64,000 nt of DNA, taken from Arthrobacter sp. zg-Y238 (GTDB lineage: Bacteria; Actinomycetota; Actinomycetes; Actinomycetales; Micrococcaceae). The position numbers and the translations under genes are program-made. The stretch lies in assembly GCF_024385525.1 (NCBI RefSeq), contig NZ_JANFLU010000004.1, positions 124,001-188,000 of the forward strand. Reading direction: 5' to 3'. Below are positions 9,282 through 18,356 of this stretch, one piece after another (position 1 is the first letter of the stretch; each line of letters begins with the position of its first letter). The notes below the pieces were generated by a model. The model worked only from the letters and a program-made list of their open reading frames with translations. It had not been told where the DNA came from and made no database searches.

Positions 9282-9450
9282 TGGTTTACAACCTTACGTC
9301 GGACGGTATGAGCGGTCTCACCCGTAGCTGGGTATTGGGATGCAGTCTAGAGCGTACGTAGTCCATATTTCGGTAACGTGTCCGCCACTGTCGGCAGCAA
9401 AACAGAAGCCCCGTGGCGTGCCGTACTGCGGCACCCGATTCCCTGTGCGG

Positions 9451-10230
9451 CTACTTCGTGAAGAACCGGTCATGGAGCTCCTGGTACTTCCCATTCTCCC
9501 GCAGATCAGCAAGCTGTTCATTTACCTTCGAAACCAGCTCCTCGCTGCCTTCCTTCTTCATTGCGAGGCCGTAGGATTCACCCGTCTCGAAGCTGGCTGA
9601 AATCCGGAACTTGCCGTCCTCGGTGTGGTCCTGGTTCACCGCGTGGTCCTGGAGGACCGCATCAATGTTTCCGGCCTGCAGTCCCTGGAACAGCTCCGCG
9701 TCGGTCTGGAAGGACATAATCTCTGCGTCGGCCGCGTTTTCCCGTGCATAGCTCTCACCGGTGGTGCCCTGCTGGACCCCTACCTTCTTGCCCTTGAGGT
9801 CTGCCAGGGAGGCAACCGAGGAGTCGGCAGGAACCAGGAGGGTCTGCGGCGAGTCATAGTACGGGTCCGAAAAAGCCAGTTTCTCGGCCCGCTCATCCGT
9901 GATGGACATGGCCGCGGCAATCACATCGCACTGGCGGGCAGCCAGTACGGTTCCGCTCTGCAGGCCGTCGAATCCAACGTTCTGCACCTCATGCTCGAGA
10001 CCCATGCCCTTGGCAATTTCACGGGTGAGCTCGATATCGAAGCCGGTGAACTCGCCGTCCACCACGTATTCAAACGGTTTGAAAGGAACGTTGGAGCACA
10101 CAGTGAGTGTGCCCTCGTTGACGGTCGTGAGACCGGACTCCGCGGAGTCGTCTCCGCCGCCGCAGGCGGTCAGGGACAACGCTCCGACAGCAAGGAGGGC
10201 AGCAAGAGTGGTGCGGGCTTTGTGCGGCAT
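9451..10230 (-). CDS. amino acid ABC transporter substrate-binding lipoprotein (copy 2)
   Basis: This 259-residue paralogue of the neighbouring binding protein has the same signal (MPHKAR, then lipobox LTAC followed by GGG), the same CSNVPFKPFEY and GVQQGTTGESYAREN landmarks, and the same KYQELHDRFF ending. The ligand-contact regions differ from copy 1 in several places (for example AMSITDERAEKLAF against AITITPEREEAMGF), so the two may differ in ligand preference. It is the promoter-proximal gene of the operon; a 169-base spacer separates it from copy 1. Confidence 0.92.
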   Translation of the reverse strand: MPHKARTTLAALLAVGALSLTACGGGDDSAESGLTTVNEGTLTVCSNVPFKPFEYVVDGEFTGFDIELTREIAKGMGLEHEVQNVGFDGLQSGTVLAARQCDVIAAAMSITDERAEKLAFSDPYYDSPQTLLVPADSSVASLADLKGKKVGVQQGTTGESYARENAADAEIMSFQTDAELFQGLQAGNIDAVLQDHAVNQDHTEDGKFRISASFETGESYGLAMKKEGSEELVSKVNEQLADLRENGKYQELHDRFFTK

Positions 10231-10342
10231 TGCGATTCAGAACCTTTGGTCGGCAGGAACAGAAGAGGCCGCAGGCGGAAACCAAACCGTCTCCAGAGCG
10301 GCATAGGGCGGAAGCGGCCATGACGGCGCGATCCGAGTTTCT

Positions 10343-10372
10343 ATTCTACCCACTGTAAATTTATGCAAAAAA
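10343..10372 (-). promoter_or_regulatory. candidate promoter of the amino acid ABC operon
   Basis: In an unusually A/T-rich patch upstream of the first binding-protein gene, the - strand reads TTTTGCAT, then a spacer, then TAGAAT (10348-10343), a good vegetative -10 box. The transcript would start near 10336 and run about 105 bases before the ATG at 10230. This is a pattern call only. Confidence 0.4.
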
Positions 10373-10417
10373 CCAATCGCCTATGCAGTTGGTCTCCGAC
10401 GGAGGTGCCGTGAGGCT

Positions 10418-11767
10418 TCAGGATCCCGAAGATGAGGATGCGAAATCGGGGTTACGCACCGGAACGGCGCGGGGCCGGTCCAGGCCGAGGGCCTCAAGCA
10501 TTGGACGGAACTTGCTCCAGGTTTCCTCTAGTTCCGCCGCAGGATTGGAGCCGGCCACAATTCCACAGCCTGCATAAAGCCGTACTTTCGTGGGGCTTTC
10601 GATCACTGCGCCGCGCAGGGCGATACCCCATTCACCGTTTCCGGCAGCGTCCATCCAGCCGACCGGTCCGGAGTAGGGGCCGCGGTCCATGTGCTCAAGC
10701 TCACTAATAAGTTCGCCGGCAACGCTGGTGGGGAAGCCGCAGACAGCGGCGGTGGGATGCAGTGCTTCCACCAGGGTCAGGGGCGTGGGGATCAGTCCGC
10801 TCTCATCCGGCGCGAGCTCGGCGGTGACGTCTGAGGCCAGATGCCAGACATTGGGCAGTTCAAGGACAAACGGCTCCGTGTGGGAAGTCATCGAAGAGGT
10901 GAAAGGTTCAAGGGACCGGGTGAGGGAATCGATGGCAATCTGATGCTCGTGCTGCTGCTTGGCGGAACCGGCCAGCACCCGCTTGGCGTAGTGGGGATCG
11001 TCGGCAGGAGCAGTGGCGCGGTCCAGTGTTCCCGCCAGTACGCGCGCCTCGGCGGTACCGTTTTCGACCTTGATCAGCATCTCAGGGGTGGACCCGATCA
11101 ATCCGTCCACGGAGTACGTCCAGCAGTCACGGTAACGCACGGCCAGTTCACGCAGCACCTGTGACGCCACGAGGGGGTTGCCCAACTCCACGGCAATATC
11201 GCGGGCCAGGACAATCTTGCTTAAATCGCCGGCTGCTACATGGGCAACCGACCGTGCCACGGCGTTTTTCCACTCTGACTCACTCAGCATGCCCGGCAGG
11301 ACCCGGTCTGCCGGATCGCTTTCCCGGTAGACCGGAAGGTCCTCCAGGTAGCGGGCCAGTGCGGCCTTCGCGGTCTCCTCGTTGAGTTCCGCGTCGGGAT
11401 CCGTGGTTGTGTACGTCACCCAGCCGGCGCCGTCGCGCAGCCCAACGATGATTTCCGGAACCACCAGACGGGATTCAAAGGGGGAGCGCTTGGAGAAGGC
11501 GAAGGAACCAAAGGCGACGATGCCGGTGCCGGGAGCGGAAAGAGGGCCCTCGACGTCGGCGTCCGCAAGGAGGGACCGCCACCATTCCTGTGCCCGGGCG
11601 AAGCGCTCGGGGCCGCTGGAGGTGAAGCGGGCCGCTTCCCCAAAGCCCACCAGTCCCTCCTGACGCCGGATCCAGCACAGTTGCTCGTCAAGAACCAAAT
11701 ACTCCAGAAGGCCGATGGCGGCGGAAAGCTCACCTACAGGCACGGTCACAGAACGCAGGGTGGTCAT
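10418..11767 (-). CDS. menF: isochorismate synthase
   Basis: This 449-residue chorismate-utilising enzyme converts chorismate to isochorismate for menaquinone. The C-terminal domain shows KIVLARDIAVELG, the GSTPEMLIKVENG strand, RVLAGTLDRA, KQQHEHQIAIDSL and VEALHPTAAVCGFP, then the Mg-binding EHMDRGPYSGPVGWMD; this order is diagnostic of MenF/EntC/DhbC. No siderophore genes are nearby, whereas menC, menD, menG and a polyprenyl synthase are, so a menaquinone role is preferred. It is transcribed divergently from menG with a 119-base spacer that may hold both promoters. Confidence 0.92.
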   Translation of the reverse strand: MTTLRSVTVPVGELSAAIGLLEYLVLDEQLCWIRRQEGLVGFGEAARFTSSGPERFARAQEWWRSLLADADVEGPLSAPGTGIVAFGSFAFSKRSPFESRLVVPEIIVGLRDGAGWVTYTTTDPDAELNEETAKAALARYLEDLPVYRESDPADRVLPGMLSESEWKNAVARSVAHVAAGDLSKIVLARDIAVELGNPLVASQVLRELAVRYRDCWTYSVDGLIGSTPEMLIKVENGTAEARVLAGTLDRATAPADDPHYAKRVLAGSAKQQHEHQIAIDSLTRSLEPFTSSMTSHTEPFVLELPNVWHLASDVTAELAPDESGLIPTPLTLVEALHPTAAVCGFPTSVAGELISELEHMDRGPYSGPVGWMDAAGNGEWGIALRGAVIESPTKVRLYAGCGIVAGSNPAAELEETWSKFRPMLEALGLDRPRAVPVRNPDFASSSSGS

Positions 11768-11886
11768 AGTGGTTCCACACTACTCCGCCGCCGGTACACG
11801 CCCGATATCGGGGCCGTCGGCTGAGAGGAACCAGACAACCCGACGGCCGGTTCGGCGGCCCTCCCATTGTTTGAGACAATGACAGA

Positions 11887-12597
11887 GTGAACCGCGCATC
11901 GTTGGAAAAACGCCCGGATGAAGTTGCTGCCATGTTTGATGACGTGGCACCTAAATACGACGTCGTAAACGACGTGCTGTCCCTCGGACAGACACGCCGC
12001 TGGCGGCGCATTGTGGTGGACGCCGTCGGCGCCGTGCCCGGACAGCGGGTCCTGGACCTCGCCGCCGGCACCGGCACCTCGAGCGAGCCCTACGCAGACG
12101 CCGGCATCGACGTCGTTGCCTGCGACTTCTCCCTCGGCATGCTCAAGGTAGGCAAGCGCCGCCGCCCGGATATCGACTTCGTCGCCGGCGATGCGACTAA
12201 CCTGCCGTTCGAGGACAACTCCTTCGACGCCTCCACCATTTCCTTCGGCCTGCGCAACGTCAACGAGCCGAAAAAGGCCCTGGCGGAAATGCTCCGGGTG
12301 ACCAAGCCCGGCGGCCGCCTTGTCATCGCGGAATTCTCTTCGCCGGTGGTTCCGGTATGGCGCACCATGTACACCGAATACCTGATGCGTGCCCTTCCTT
12401 CGATTGCCCGCAAGGTCGCCTCCAATCCGGATGCGTACGTCTACCTCGCCGAGTCCATCCGGGCGTGGCCGAACCAGGACGGCCTGGCAGCGTGGATTGC
12501 CGAAACCGGCTGGCAGGACGTTGCCTACCGCAACCTCACCGGCGGCATTGTGGCTGTGCACCGCGCCGTCAAGCCCGGAGGGCATCCGGACAAGTGA
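11887..12597 (+). CDS. menG: demethylmenaquinone methyltransferase
   Basis: This 236-residue class I SAM-dependent methyltransferase of the UbiE/MenG family carries out the last methylation of the naphthoquinone ring. Visible landmarks are the N-terminal [19 protein letters not shown], motif [13 protein letters not shown], the [17 protein letters not shown] strand, [15 protein letters not shown] and [10 protein letters not shown]. The start is the GTG at 11887. Its stop codon overlaps the GTG start of the following reductase gene (GTGA), so the two are translationally coupled. Confidence 0.95.
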   Translation: MNRASLEKRPDEVAAMFDDVAPKYDVVNDVLSLGQTRRWRRIVVDAVGAVPGQRVLDLAAGTGTSSEPYADAGIDVVACDFSLGMLKVGKRRRPDIDFVAGDATNLPFEDNSFDASTISFGLRNVNEPKKALAEMLRVTKPGGRLVIAEFSSPVVPVWRTMYTEYLMRALPSIARKVASNPDAYVYLAESIRAWPNQDGLAAWIAETGWQDVAYRNLTGGIVAVHRAVKPGGHPDK

Positions 12598-13922
12598 AGG
12601 TCCTTATCGTCGGTGCCGGCCCCGCCGGTTCCACAGCCGCGTACTACCTCGCCTCTGCAGGGGTGGATGTAACAGTTCTCGAAAAGACCGCCTTCCCGCG
12701 GGAAAAGGTCTGCGGCGACGGCCTGACCCCCCGCGCCGTGCGCGAAATCCAGTTCCTGGGCCTGCCGCACGAAGAAGCCGAAGGGTGGCGCCGGAATAAG
12801 GGGCTACGCCTGATTGCCGGCGGTAGAACGCTGGAACTGCCATGGCCAGCGCTGTCGGATTTCCCCGATTACGGCCTGATCCGAACCCGTCTCGGTTTCG
12901 ACGAGGCACTTGCCCGCCACGCGCAGGCTGCCGGAGCGAAGATCCTTGAGCGGCACACAGTAGTCTCTGCCATCCGCGGCGACGACGGACGTGTGGAAGG
13001 CGCAGTCGCCAACGTTCTGGATGAAAACGGGAGGCGCACCGGCGAACGGCGGGAGTTCTTCGCCGACGTCGTCCTGGCTGCCGACGGGAACTCAAGCCGC
13101 ACCGCCCTGAGCGTGGGCATCGAAAAACGCGACGACCGTCCCATGGGCGTAGCCGTACGTACCTACTTCGAAAGCCCGCGCACCAATGACGACTGGATGG
13201 AAGGCTGGCTGGAGCTTCCGGATGCCTCCGGCAATCCGCTGCCCGGCTACGGCTGGGTCTTCGGAGTGGGAGACGGAACGTCCAATGTTGGCCTCGGCAT
13301 CCTGAACTCCTCCAAGGAATTCGGCAAGCTGGATTACCGCAAGGTCCTGCGCGACTGGACCGCCGGCATGCCCGCAGAGTGGGGCTTCACCCCGGAAAAC
13401 CAGGTGGGCGAGATCCGCGGGGCAGCCCTGCCCATGGGCTTCAACCGCACCCCGCACTACTCGCCGGGGCTGCTGCTGCTCGGCGATGCCGGCGGCATGG
13501 TCAGCCCGTTCAACGGCGAAGGTATTTCCTACGCCATGGAATCGGCGCGGTTTGCGGCCGAACACATCATCGAGGGCTCCGGGGCCGCACTTGCACCGGG
13601 CCTGCTCACATCGCAGGCCGCGTTCGACGTCGAACTGCGCGCCTATGCCGACCACGTGCGGGAAGAATGGGGCAGCCACTTCACGCTCGGCCGCATCTTC
13701 GCCGCCATGATCGGCCGCCCCGCAGTCATGAAACTGGCGCTGCGCACAGGAATGCCGATTCCCGTGCTTATGCGTTTTGTGGTGCGTATGCTCGCTAACC
13801 TGACGGACAGCAGTTCCAAGGGCATAGAGGATAGAGTGATTGCCTTACTGGAAATGCTGGTCCCGCCGGCAAGCAACCAAGGAACGCCGATAACTCCCCG
13901 GCAGCCTGCGCAGCACCCGTGA
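12594..13922 (+). CDS. menJ: geranylgeranyl reductase family protein, probable menaquinone reductase MenJ
   Basis: This 442-residue FAD-dependent oxidoreductase begins with the dinucleotide-binding motif [18 protein letters not shown], has the [14 protein letters not shown] segment of the geranylgeranyl reductase family, and the second FAD motif [20 protein letters not shown] around residue 290. The GTG at 12594 is chosen because it overlaps the menG stop codon and leads straight into the Rossmann strand. Lying between menG and a polyprenyl diphosphate synthase gene, it very probably saturates one isoprene unit of menaquinone, as MenJ does in mycobacteria, whose gene has the same neighbours. 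Archaeal-type lipid reduction is less likely here. Confidence 0.85.
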   Translation: MKVLIVGAGPAGSTAAYYLASAGVDVTVLEKTAFPREKVCGDGLTPRAVREIQFLGLPHEEAEGWRRNKGLRLIAGGRTLELPWPALSDFPDYGLIRTRLGFDEALARHAQAAGAKILERHTVVSAIRGDDGRVEGAVANVLDENGRRTGERREFFADVVLAADGNSSRTALSVGIEKRDDRPMGVAVRTYFESPRTNDDWMEGWLELPDASGNPLPGYGWVFGVGDGTSNVGLGILNSSKEFGKLDYRKVLRDWTAGMPAEWGFTPENQVGEIRGAALPMGFNRTPHYSPGLLLLGDAGGMVSPFNGEGISYAMESARFAAEHIIEGSGAALAPGLLTSQAAFDVELRAYADHVREEWGSHFTLGRIFAAMIGRPAVMKLALRTGMPIPVLMRFVVRMLANLTDSSSKGIEDRVIALLEMLVPPASNQGTPITPRQPAQHP

Positions 13923-13971
13923 CTTCTATGCCTGTTGTCCACCCGTTCCGACAAATAGTGAGTCTTGAACA

Positions 13972-15027
13972 GTGACTGAATCCACCAACACCAGCCCGGA
14001 AACCGTGCCAGGCACTTCCGCACTGCCGCCGGGCTTCGCCCTGCTGGCTGAGGACCCGAGGCTTGGCCCGTCCATGGCCGCATCCCTGGAGCAGGTGGAA
14101 CTGCGGCTGCGCGAAGCGGTAGCCAACTCCGATCCCTTCGCCGATGTCACCTCCCGGCACCTTGTGGAGGCCGGCGGCAAGCGGATCCGTCCGCTCCTGA
14201 CCCTCCTGGCTTCCCATCTCGGTGCCGAAGATGCGCCGGAAAAGGTTATCCAGTCGGCCGTGGTCGTCGAGCTGACGCACCTTGCCACGCTCTATCACGA
14301 CGACGTGATGGACGAGGCGCCGTACCGCCGCGGAGCCCCGACAGCACATGAACTCTGGGGCAACTCGGTGGCCGTGCTCACCGGCGACCTCATCTTTGCG
14401 CGGGCTTCCAGCCTGGTCTCCGCCCTGGGTGGCCCTGCGCTGGCTATCCAGGCACACACATTCGAGCGGTTGTGCCTGGGTCAGCTGCACGAAACGGTTG
14501 GCCCTGCCGAAGGCCAGGATCCGCTCGAACACTACCTGTCCGTGATCGCGGACAAGACCGGTTCACTGATTGCCGCCTCCGGCCAGTTCGGTGCGTTGTT
14601 CTCCGGCGCGGGCCAGGAAACCATCGACATCATGGTCGAATACGGCGAGAAGGTAGGCATCGCCTTCCAATTGGCCGACGACGTCATTGACGTCACCGGC
14701 AAGCAGGCGAAGTCCGGGAAGACGCCGGGCACCGACCTGCGCGAAGGCGTTCCCACCTTGCCCGTGCTGCTGCTTCGGCGTGCCGCGGCCGACGGGGATG
14801 CCGAAGCCGCAGCCGTGCTCGAACTGGTGGAAAGGGACCTGAGCTCCGACGAGGCGCTGGCCGAAGCCGTAGCTGCCCTGCGCAGCAGCCCGGTCACGGA
14901 TCAGTCCTGGGAAGTTGCACGCAGCTGGTCCGAAGACGCCGTAGCTGCCCTCGCACCGCTGCCTGAGTCCGTAGTGAAGGAAGCCCTGGCCGCTTTTGCG
15001 CGCGCCGTGGTCAACCGCGAGGTGTAA
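13972..15027 (+). CDS. long-chain polyprenyl diphosphate synthase (menaquinone side chain)
   Basis: This 351-residue trans-prenyltransferase has the first Asp-rich motif in LYHDDVMDEAPYRRG and the second in LADDVIDVTGK, plus GGKRIRPLL near the N terminus. The two residues before the first motif (around LATLYHDD) are small or medium rather than bulky, which fits a product longer than C20. It follows menG and menJ, so it most likely makes the nonaprenyl-size tail of menaquinone; the separate crtE at 38568 serves carotenoids. The start is the GTG at 13972, 49 bases after menJ. Confidence 0.9.
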   Translation: MTESTNTSPETVPGTSALPPGFALLAEDPRLGPSMAASLEQVELRLREAVANSDPFADVTSRHLVEAGGKRIRPLLTLLASHLGAEDAPEKVIQSAVVVELTHLATLYHDDVMDEAPYRRGAPTAHELWGNSVAVLTGDLIFARASSLVSALGGPALAIQAHTFERLCLGQLHETVGPAEGQDPLEHYLSVIADKTGSLIAASGQFGALFSGAGQETIDIMVEYGEKVGIAFQLADDVIDVTGKQAKSGKTPGTDLREGVPTLPVLLLRRAAADGDAEAAAVLELVERDLSSDEALAEAVAALRSSPVTDQSWEVARSWSEDAVAALAPLPESVVKEALAAFARAVVNREV

Positions 15028-15067
15028 CTTCCGCTGCCGGGACTGCATGTCACGGGATTCCTCGGCC

Positions 15068-15094
15068 GCCGCAGTTTCCTGCTGGAACTGCGGC
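15068..15094. terminator. hairpin between convergent genes
   Basis: A 9-bp inverted repeat (GCCGCAGTT / AACTGCGGC) with a 9-base loop lies between the polyprenyl synthase and HIT genes. It touches the HIT stop codon. No T run follows, so it may be a weak or Rho-assisted terminator. Confidence 0.4.
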
Positions 15095-15582
15095 TATAGG
15101 ACCGCGCGCAGCTCGGCGGCCTTGCGGGCACGCACAGCGGGCGGCACGATGGGCCGCTTGGGCGTGAAGTAGAGCCCGTCGTCCGTCCAGCGAGGGAGCA
15201 CATGCTGGTGGTAGTGCCACACGTGCTGGCTCCCGGCGGGCTCGTTGTGCTGCCTTGTGGTGACGCCGTCGGGATGCCAGGCCTTCTTGATGGCCACCGC
15301 CATATCCCGGGTCACGAGCATGATCCGCGCCGCGACGTCGTCGGGCAGCTCATAGAGCAGTTCGTAGTGCTGGCGCGGCGTGACGAGGACGTGGCCGGGC
15401 TCAGGATCAAACCCGTGTGAAGCTATGAACGCCAGCACCAGCTCGTCGGAGTAAATCAGGTCTCCGGGCTCGCACAGGTTTCCGGGATTCCGGAACTCGC
15501 CCGAGGCCATGTCGCAGAACGGACACTGGTACCCGTCAGGTGCGTGGCTTTTCCAAGTTGTTTCGGGAAAAACGTCCTTCAT
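15094..15582 (-). CDS. HIT-domain nucleotide hydrolase/transferase
   Basis: This protein of 162 residues has the histidine triad HVWHYHQHVLPR (H-x-H-x-H) near residue 120 and a CPFC zinc-knuckle-like pair near the N terminus. HIT proteins cleave or transfer nucleotide phosphates, for example of Ap4A or adenylylated substrates. I place the start at the ATG ending at 15582 (MKDVFPETT); the reading frame upstream of it is not family-like. Its ATG is 7 bases after the stop of the SMI1-like gene, so the two probably share a transcript. The specific substrate is not deducible. Confidence 0.86.
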   Translation of the reverse strand: MKDVFPETTWKSHAPDGYQCPFCDMASGEFRNPGNLCEPGDLIYSDELVLAFIASHGFDPEPGHVLVTPRQHYELLYELPDDVAARIMLVTRDMAVAIKKAWHPDGVTTRQHNEPAGSQHVWHYHQHVLPRWTDDGLYFTPKRPIVPPAVRARKAAELRAVL

Positions 15583-15589
15583 AGACGGC

Positions 15590-16018
15590 TCAGTCCTCGT
15601 CTTCATCCTCTTCAAAGACCCACTCGAACATGTCCAGGACATACTCGCTAAGGGTGCCTTCTTCGCTCTGCCAGTCACCGCGCGCGTTGTTGCGGCGCCA
15701 CACGATGGGATCGGGAACGTCCAGCTGGTCCGCACGGATGCCCCAGACGAACTTCTCGTCCTCATCTTCGAGGAACAGCAGGTAGCCGTCTTCGATCTCC
15801 AGCTCGTCCGGATCCCAGAAGAAGTGGAAGGCCTCCATCAGGTCTTCGCATCCGCCGAGGGCGAGGTAGAACTCACGCAGTACCAGCGGGATGTTGAAAT
15901 CGTGGGCGGCAAGCATCGAGTCGAGCTCCCGTTCGGGGATGCCGTCCTCTTCCCGCCAGTTGTCCTCAAGGTACTTGGGGACCAAGGCGCGGAATCGATC
16001 CAGGAAAATTTCACTCAT
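15590..16018 (-). CDS. SMI1/KNR4-like small acidic protein
   Basis: This 142-residue, strongly acidic protein ends in EEDEDED. The segment FNIPLVLREFYLALGGCEDL followed by an acidic FFWDPDELEIEDGYLLFL stretch resembles the SMI1/KNR4 fold, which in bacteria is found in immunity proteins of contact-dependent toxins but also in housekeeping proteins. No toxin gene adjoins it, so an immunity role is not supported here. A GGAGA ribosome site precedes the ATG at 16018. It is upstream of, and probably co-transcribed with, the HIT gene. Confidence 0.6.
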   Translation of the reverse strand: MSEIFLDRFRALVPKYLEDNWREEDGIPERELDSMLAAHDFNIPLVLREFYLALGGCEDLMEAFHFFWDPDELEIEDGYLLFLEDEDEKFVWGIRADQLDVPDPIVWRRNNARGDWQSEEGTLSEYVLDMFEWVFEEDEDED

Positions 16019-16161
16019 GTGGTCTCCAAGCGTGCGTTGAGTGGATGTATTCCAATCCTAGCCGGGACACGGAGTGGGTCCGGACGCGGGGAAGCGGAAG
16101 CCTTTGCGGAGCCCGAAGTCCGGAGTCCGGTGCCCGGTGTCTGGACGTGAGGGCCTGGACC

Positions 16162-16791
16162 TCAGGGCAGACGCGCGGCCAGTCCGGGGTAGTCGATGAC
16201 GGTGCCGTCCGCGTCGACGGTGATTTCGGCGGTGAACCCGCGGTTGGGCGAGCTGTAGAGGACGACGGCGTGGCCCTGGTCCGGAGAATAGGCGCGCACC
16301 TGTGAATACACCTGTCTGCTGGGCAGGACCCGCAGGCTGGGCATTTCCACCCACGCCATCGTCAGTTGGGTCTCATCCGGGGGAGCGGATTCGTTCAGCA
16401 GGTCCAGCCGCAGGATCGGCATGGTGTTGGTGAGCGGACACAGCGCAAGGTCACAGTCCTGGGCTTCGTCGAGGCTGCGCGGGTCGGCGATTCCGGGGGC
16501 GGGCAGGTCCGTGAGCCCGGACGTGGTTGTCTCCACGCTCCATCGGCCCTCGGTGCTGCGTTCGAGCTCCAGGGTCCGGGACCAGCCCTTCCCCGTCACC
16601 TCCACCGTCAGCCGCCGGGTGACCCAGCCCGGGATTGTGGAGAGCGTCCATGATGCGCGGTATTCGGCGGTGACAGAGGTGCCGGCTGCGGCTAGTTCCC
16701 GGTCCCGGAAAGACACCACTGCTGTGTCCGTGCGCTCCGGATCGTCCTGTCCCTGCCAGCGGACGGTCCTGGCCTGCGCGGTGGTAGTCAT
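16162..16791 (-). CDS. putative glycolipid-binding domain protein
   Basis: This 209-residue soluble protein looks all-beta. It matches in my judgement the actinobacterial/proteobacterial 'putative glycolipid-binding' family: early VRWQGQD, a long beta stretch WSRTLELERSTEGRWSV, then LCPLTNTMPILRL, a proline-rich AWVEMPSLRVLPSRQVY, and late FTAEITVDADGTVIDYPGLA. No signal peptide is seen. It begins 9 bases after the PucR regulator stop codon and is probably its operon partner. The ligand and function are unproven for the family as a whole. Confidence 0.68.
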   Translation of the reverse strand: MTTTAQARTVRWQGQDDPERTDTAVVSFRDRELAAAGTSVTAEYRASWTLSTIPGWVTRRLTVEVTGKGWSRTLELERSTEGRWSVETTTSGLTDLPAPGIADPRSLDEAQDCDLALCPLTNTMPILRLDLLNESAPPDETQLTMAWVEMPSLRVLPSRQVYSQVRAYSPDQGHAVVLYSSPNRGFTAEITVDADGTVIDYPGLAARLP

Positions 16792-16800
16792 TCCTAAAGG

Positions 16801-18210
16801 TTAACTGCCCAAACGGCGGACGTTCAGCGCAAGGTACAGGTGTACCCGGTCTGCGGTCACTGCGGGGTCGTATCCGGACAGCTCGGCAATCTGTGCAAGC
16901 CGGTACCGGACAGTGTTGCGGTGCAGGCCCAGATCTGCGGCGACGGCGGCCACCGACCCGTTCAGGAGCAGGTAGGTGTCCAGGGTAGGGATCAGCTGAG
17001 CGCCGTGCTTCTTGTCGAAGGCGATCAGAGGGTCCAGGGCTTCGGCTGCCAGATCCGAGAGCGGAACATCGCGGCTGGCCATCAGCAGGGACGTGAGATT
17101 CAATCGGTCCGGTTCGTTCACTGCTGCACCGTTGCGCAGTGCCTCCCGTGCCTCGTAGTAACTCCAGCGCAGCCCTGCTGCTTCGGTGTACGACCCACCG
17201 ATCCCCACCTTCGCCGTCAGCCCGGCGCCAAAGAGATACGCGCTCAACTCAGCGGCCAGCACGTTCGCGTCGGCAGCCGGAACAACCATGGCCAGCAGGT
17301 TTTCATGGATGGCCGTGGGCACGTCGATGAATGCGGCCGGCAACGGCAGCGTAGGCAGGGTGCGGATCTGGCCGGATGCTACTTCCACCAGGAGTATGGC
17401 TTGCCGCAGACCCGAGTCGATGCCCGCTGCCTGCAACCTCACAGCTGCGTCCTGACCTGCGAGCCGGCCATCCACCACGTCTCCCAGGAGCTGGCCGGCA
17501 ACCGCCCTGCTGCTTGCCCGTCTGGCGGCCTGGTTGCTCAGCTCCACGCCGATCAGGCTTTGCGCATAGGCAATGATGTCCGGCTGTACCGACGGTTCGG
17601 CAATGGCCAGTGTGCAGCGGTCCCGCATTCCCGTGGGGACGGGAATCCGCCGCCAGGAGGCATCCGCGTCGGAGGTAGCGAAGACCGGTGCACCGTATTG
17701 AAAGAGGGCAACGTCCGCCTCTACCAGCCGGGAGAGTTCTGCCAGCAGCCGTGGCAGGCCCTTGCCGCTGAGCAGTGCCTCTGCCAGTACCTGATGGCCG
17801 GAAAGCAATTGGTGCAGCTGGGCGACATGCTGGGCGGAAAGTGAATCGGCAACCAGCTTCCCCAGAGCCATAAACGGCGTGCCGTAGGGGACCTCGAAGA
17901 CGGGCACGCCCAGGCGGTCCGCCTCGGCGAGCAGGGAAGCCGGCACCGAGCCATGGCTGAGTCCGGTACCGAAACCGATTCCTATCACTCCAGCTCGCTC
18001 CACGCTTTGCACAAAGCGTTGCTGGGCCGCGCCGCTGCGGTGCCGCAGGCCCGTAGTCAGCACCACCTCGCCGCCGCCGAGGAACGGAGAGGGATCCTCG
18101 AGTTCGGTCACCGCGACCCACTGGATAGGCCGTGGAGACAGGGGCGCCGACCCGTGGCGCGTCAGGTTCAACCCGCCTGCCGCCAGCAGGTCTGAAAGTG
18201 TGATCGACAT
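16801..18210 (-). CDS. PucR-family transcriptional regulator
   Basis: This 469-residue regulator has an N-terminal PucR (purine-catabolism-type) sensing domain (about residues 10-125, including FLGGGEVVLTTGLRHR) and a C-terminal PucR helix-turn-helix with the hallmark NGSVAAVAADLGLHRNTVRYRLAQIAELSGYD. A GGDEF-like middle domain (about 255-380) contains the KVGIGGSYTEAAGLRWSYYE stretch. It is divergent from the aminobutyraldehyde dehydrogenase-gabT pair across a 146-base spacer, so it most probably controls putrescine/GABA catabolism. The true inducer is inferred, not seen. Confidence 0.88.
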   Translation of the reverse strand: MSITLSDLLAAGGLNLTRHGSAPLSPRPIQWVAVTELEDPSPFLGGGEVVLTTGLRHRSGAAQQRFVQSVERAGVIGIGFGTGLSHGSVPASLLAEADRLGVPVFEVPYGTPFMALGKLVADSLSAQHVAQLHQLLSGHQVLAEALLSGKGLPRLLAELSRLVEADVALFQYGAPVFATSDADASWRRIPVPTGMRDRCTLAIAEPSVQPDIIAYAQSLIGVELSNQAARRASSRAVAGQLLGDVVDGRLAGQDAAVRLQAAGIDSGLRQAILLVEVASGQIRTLPTLPLPAAFIDVPTAIHENLLAMVVPAADANVLAAELSAYLFGAGLTAKVGIGGSYTEAAGLRWSYYEAREALRNGAAVNEPDRLNLTSLLMASRDVPLSDLAAEALDPLIAFDKKHGAQLIPTLDTYLLLNGSVAAVAADLGLHRNTVRYRLAQIAELSGYDPAVTADRVHLYLALNVRRLGS

Positions 18211-18356
18211 TGCACCACTATAGGGCTGCTGGCTTTAGGCGATTGCACTGCCATCATCGGGCGAGGCTGTGCAGGCGACCGTATGTGTGACCTGCGCTTC
18301 ACAGTAGGTTTGAGCTAACCGAATACGCACCCGCCCGCCCCGAAAGGACGTCCGGC

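Noticed and set aside
15590-16018. SMI1-like gene considered as an immunity protein of a toxin system
   Set aside because: No polymorphic toxin or secretion gene adjoins it; neighbours are a HIT protein and a regulator unit.
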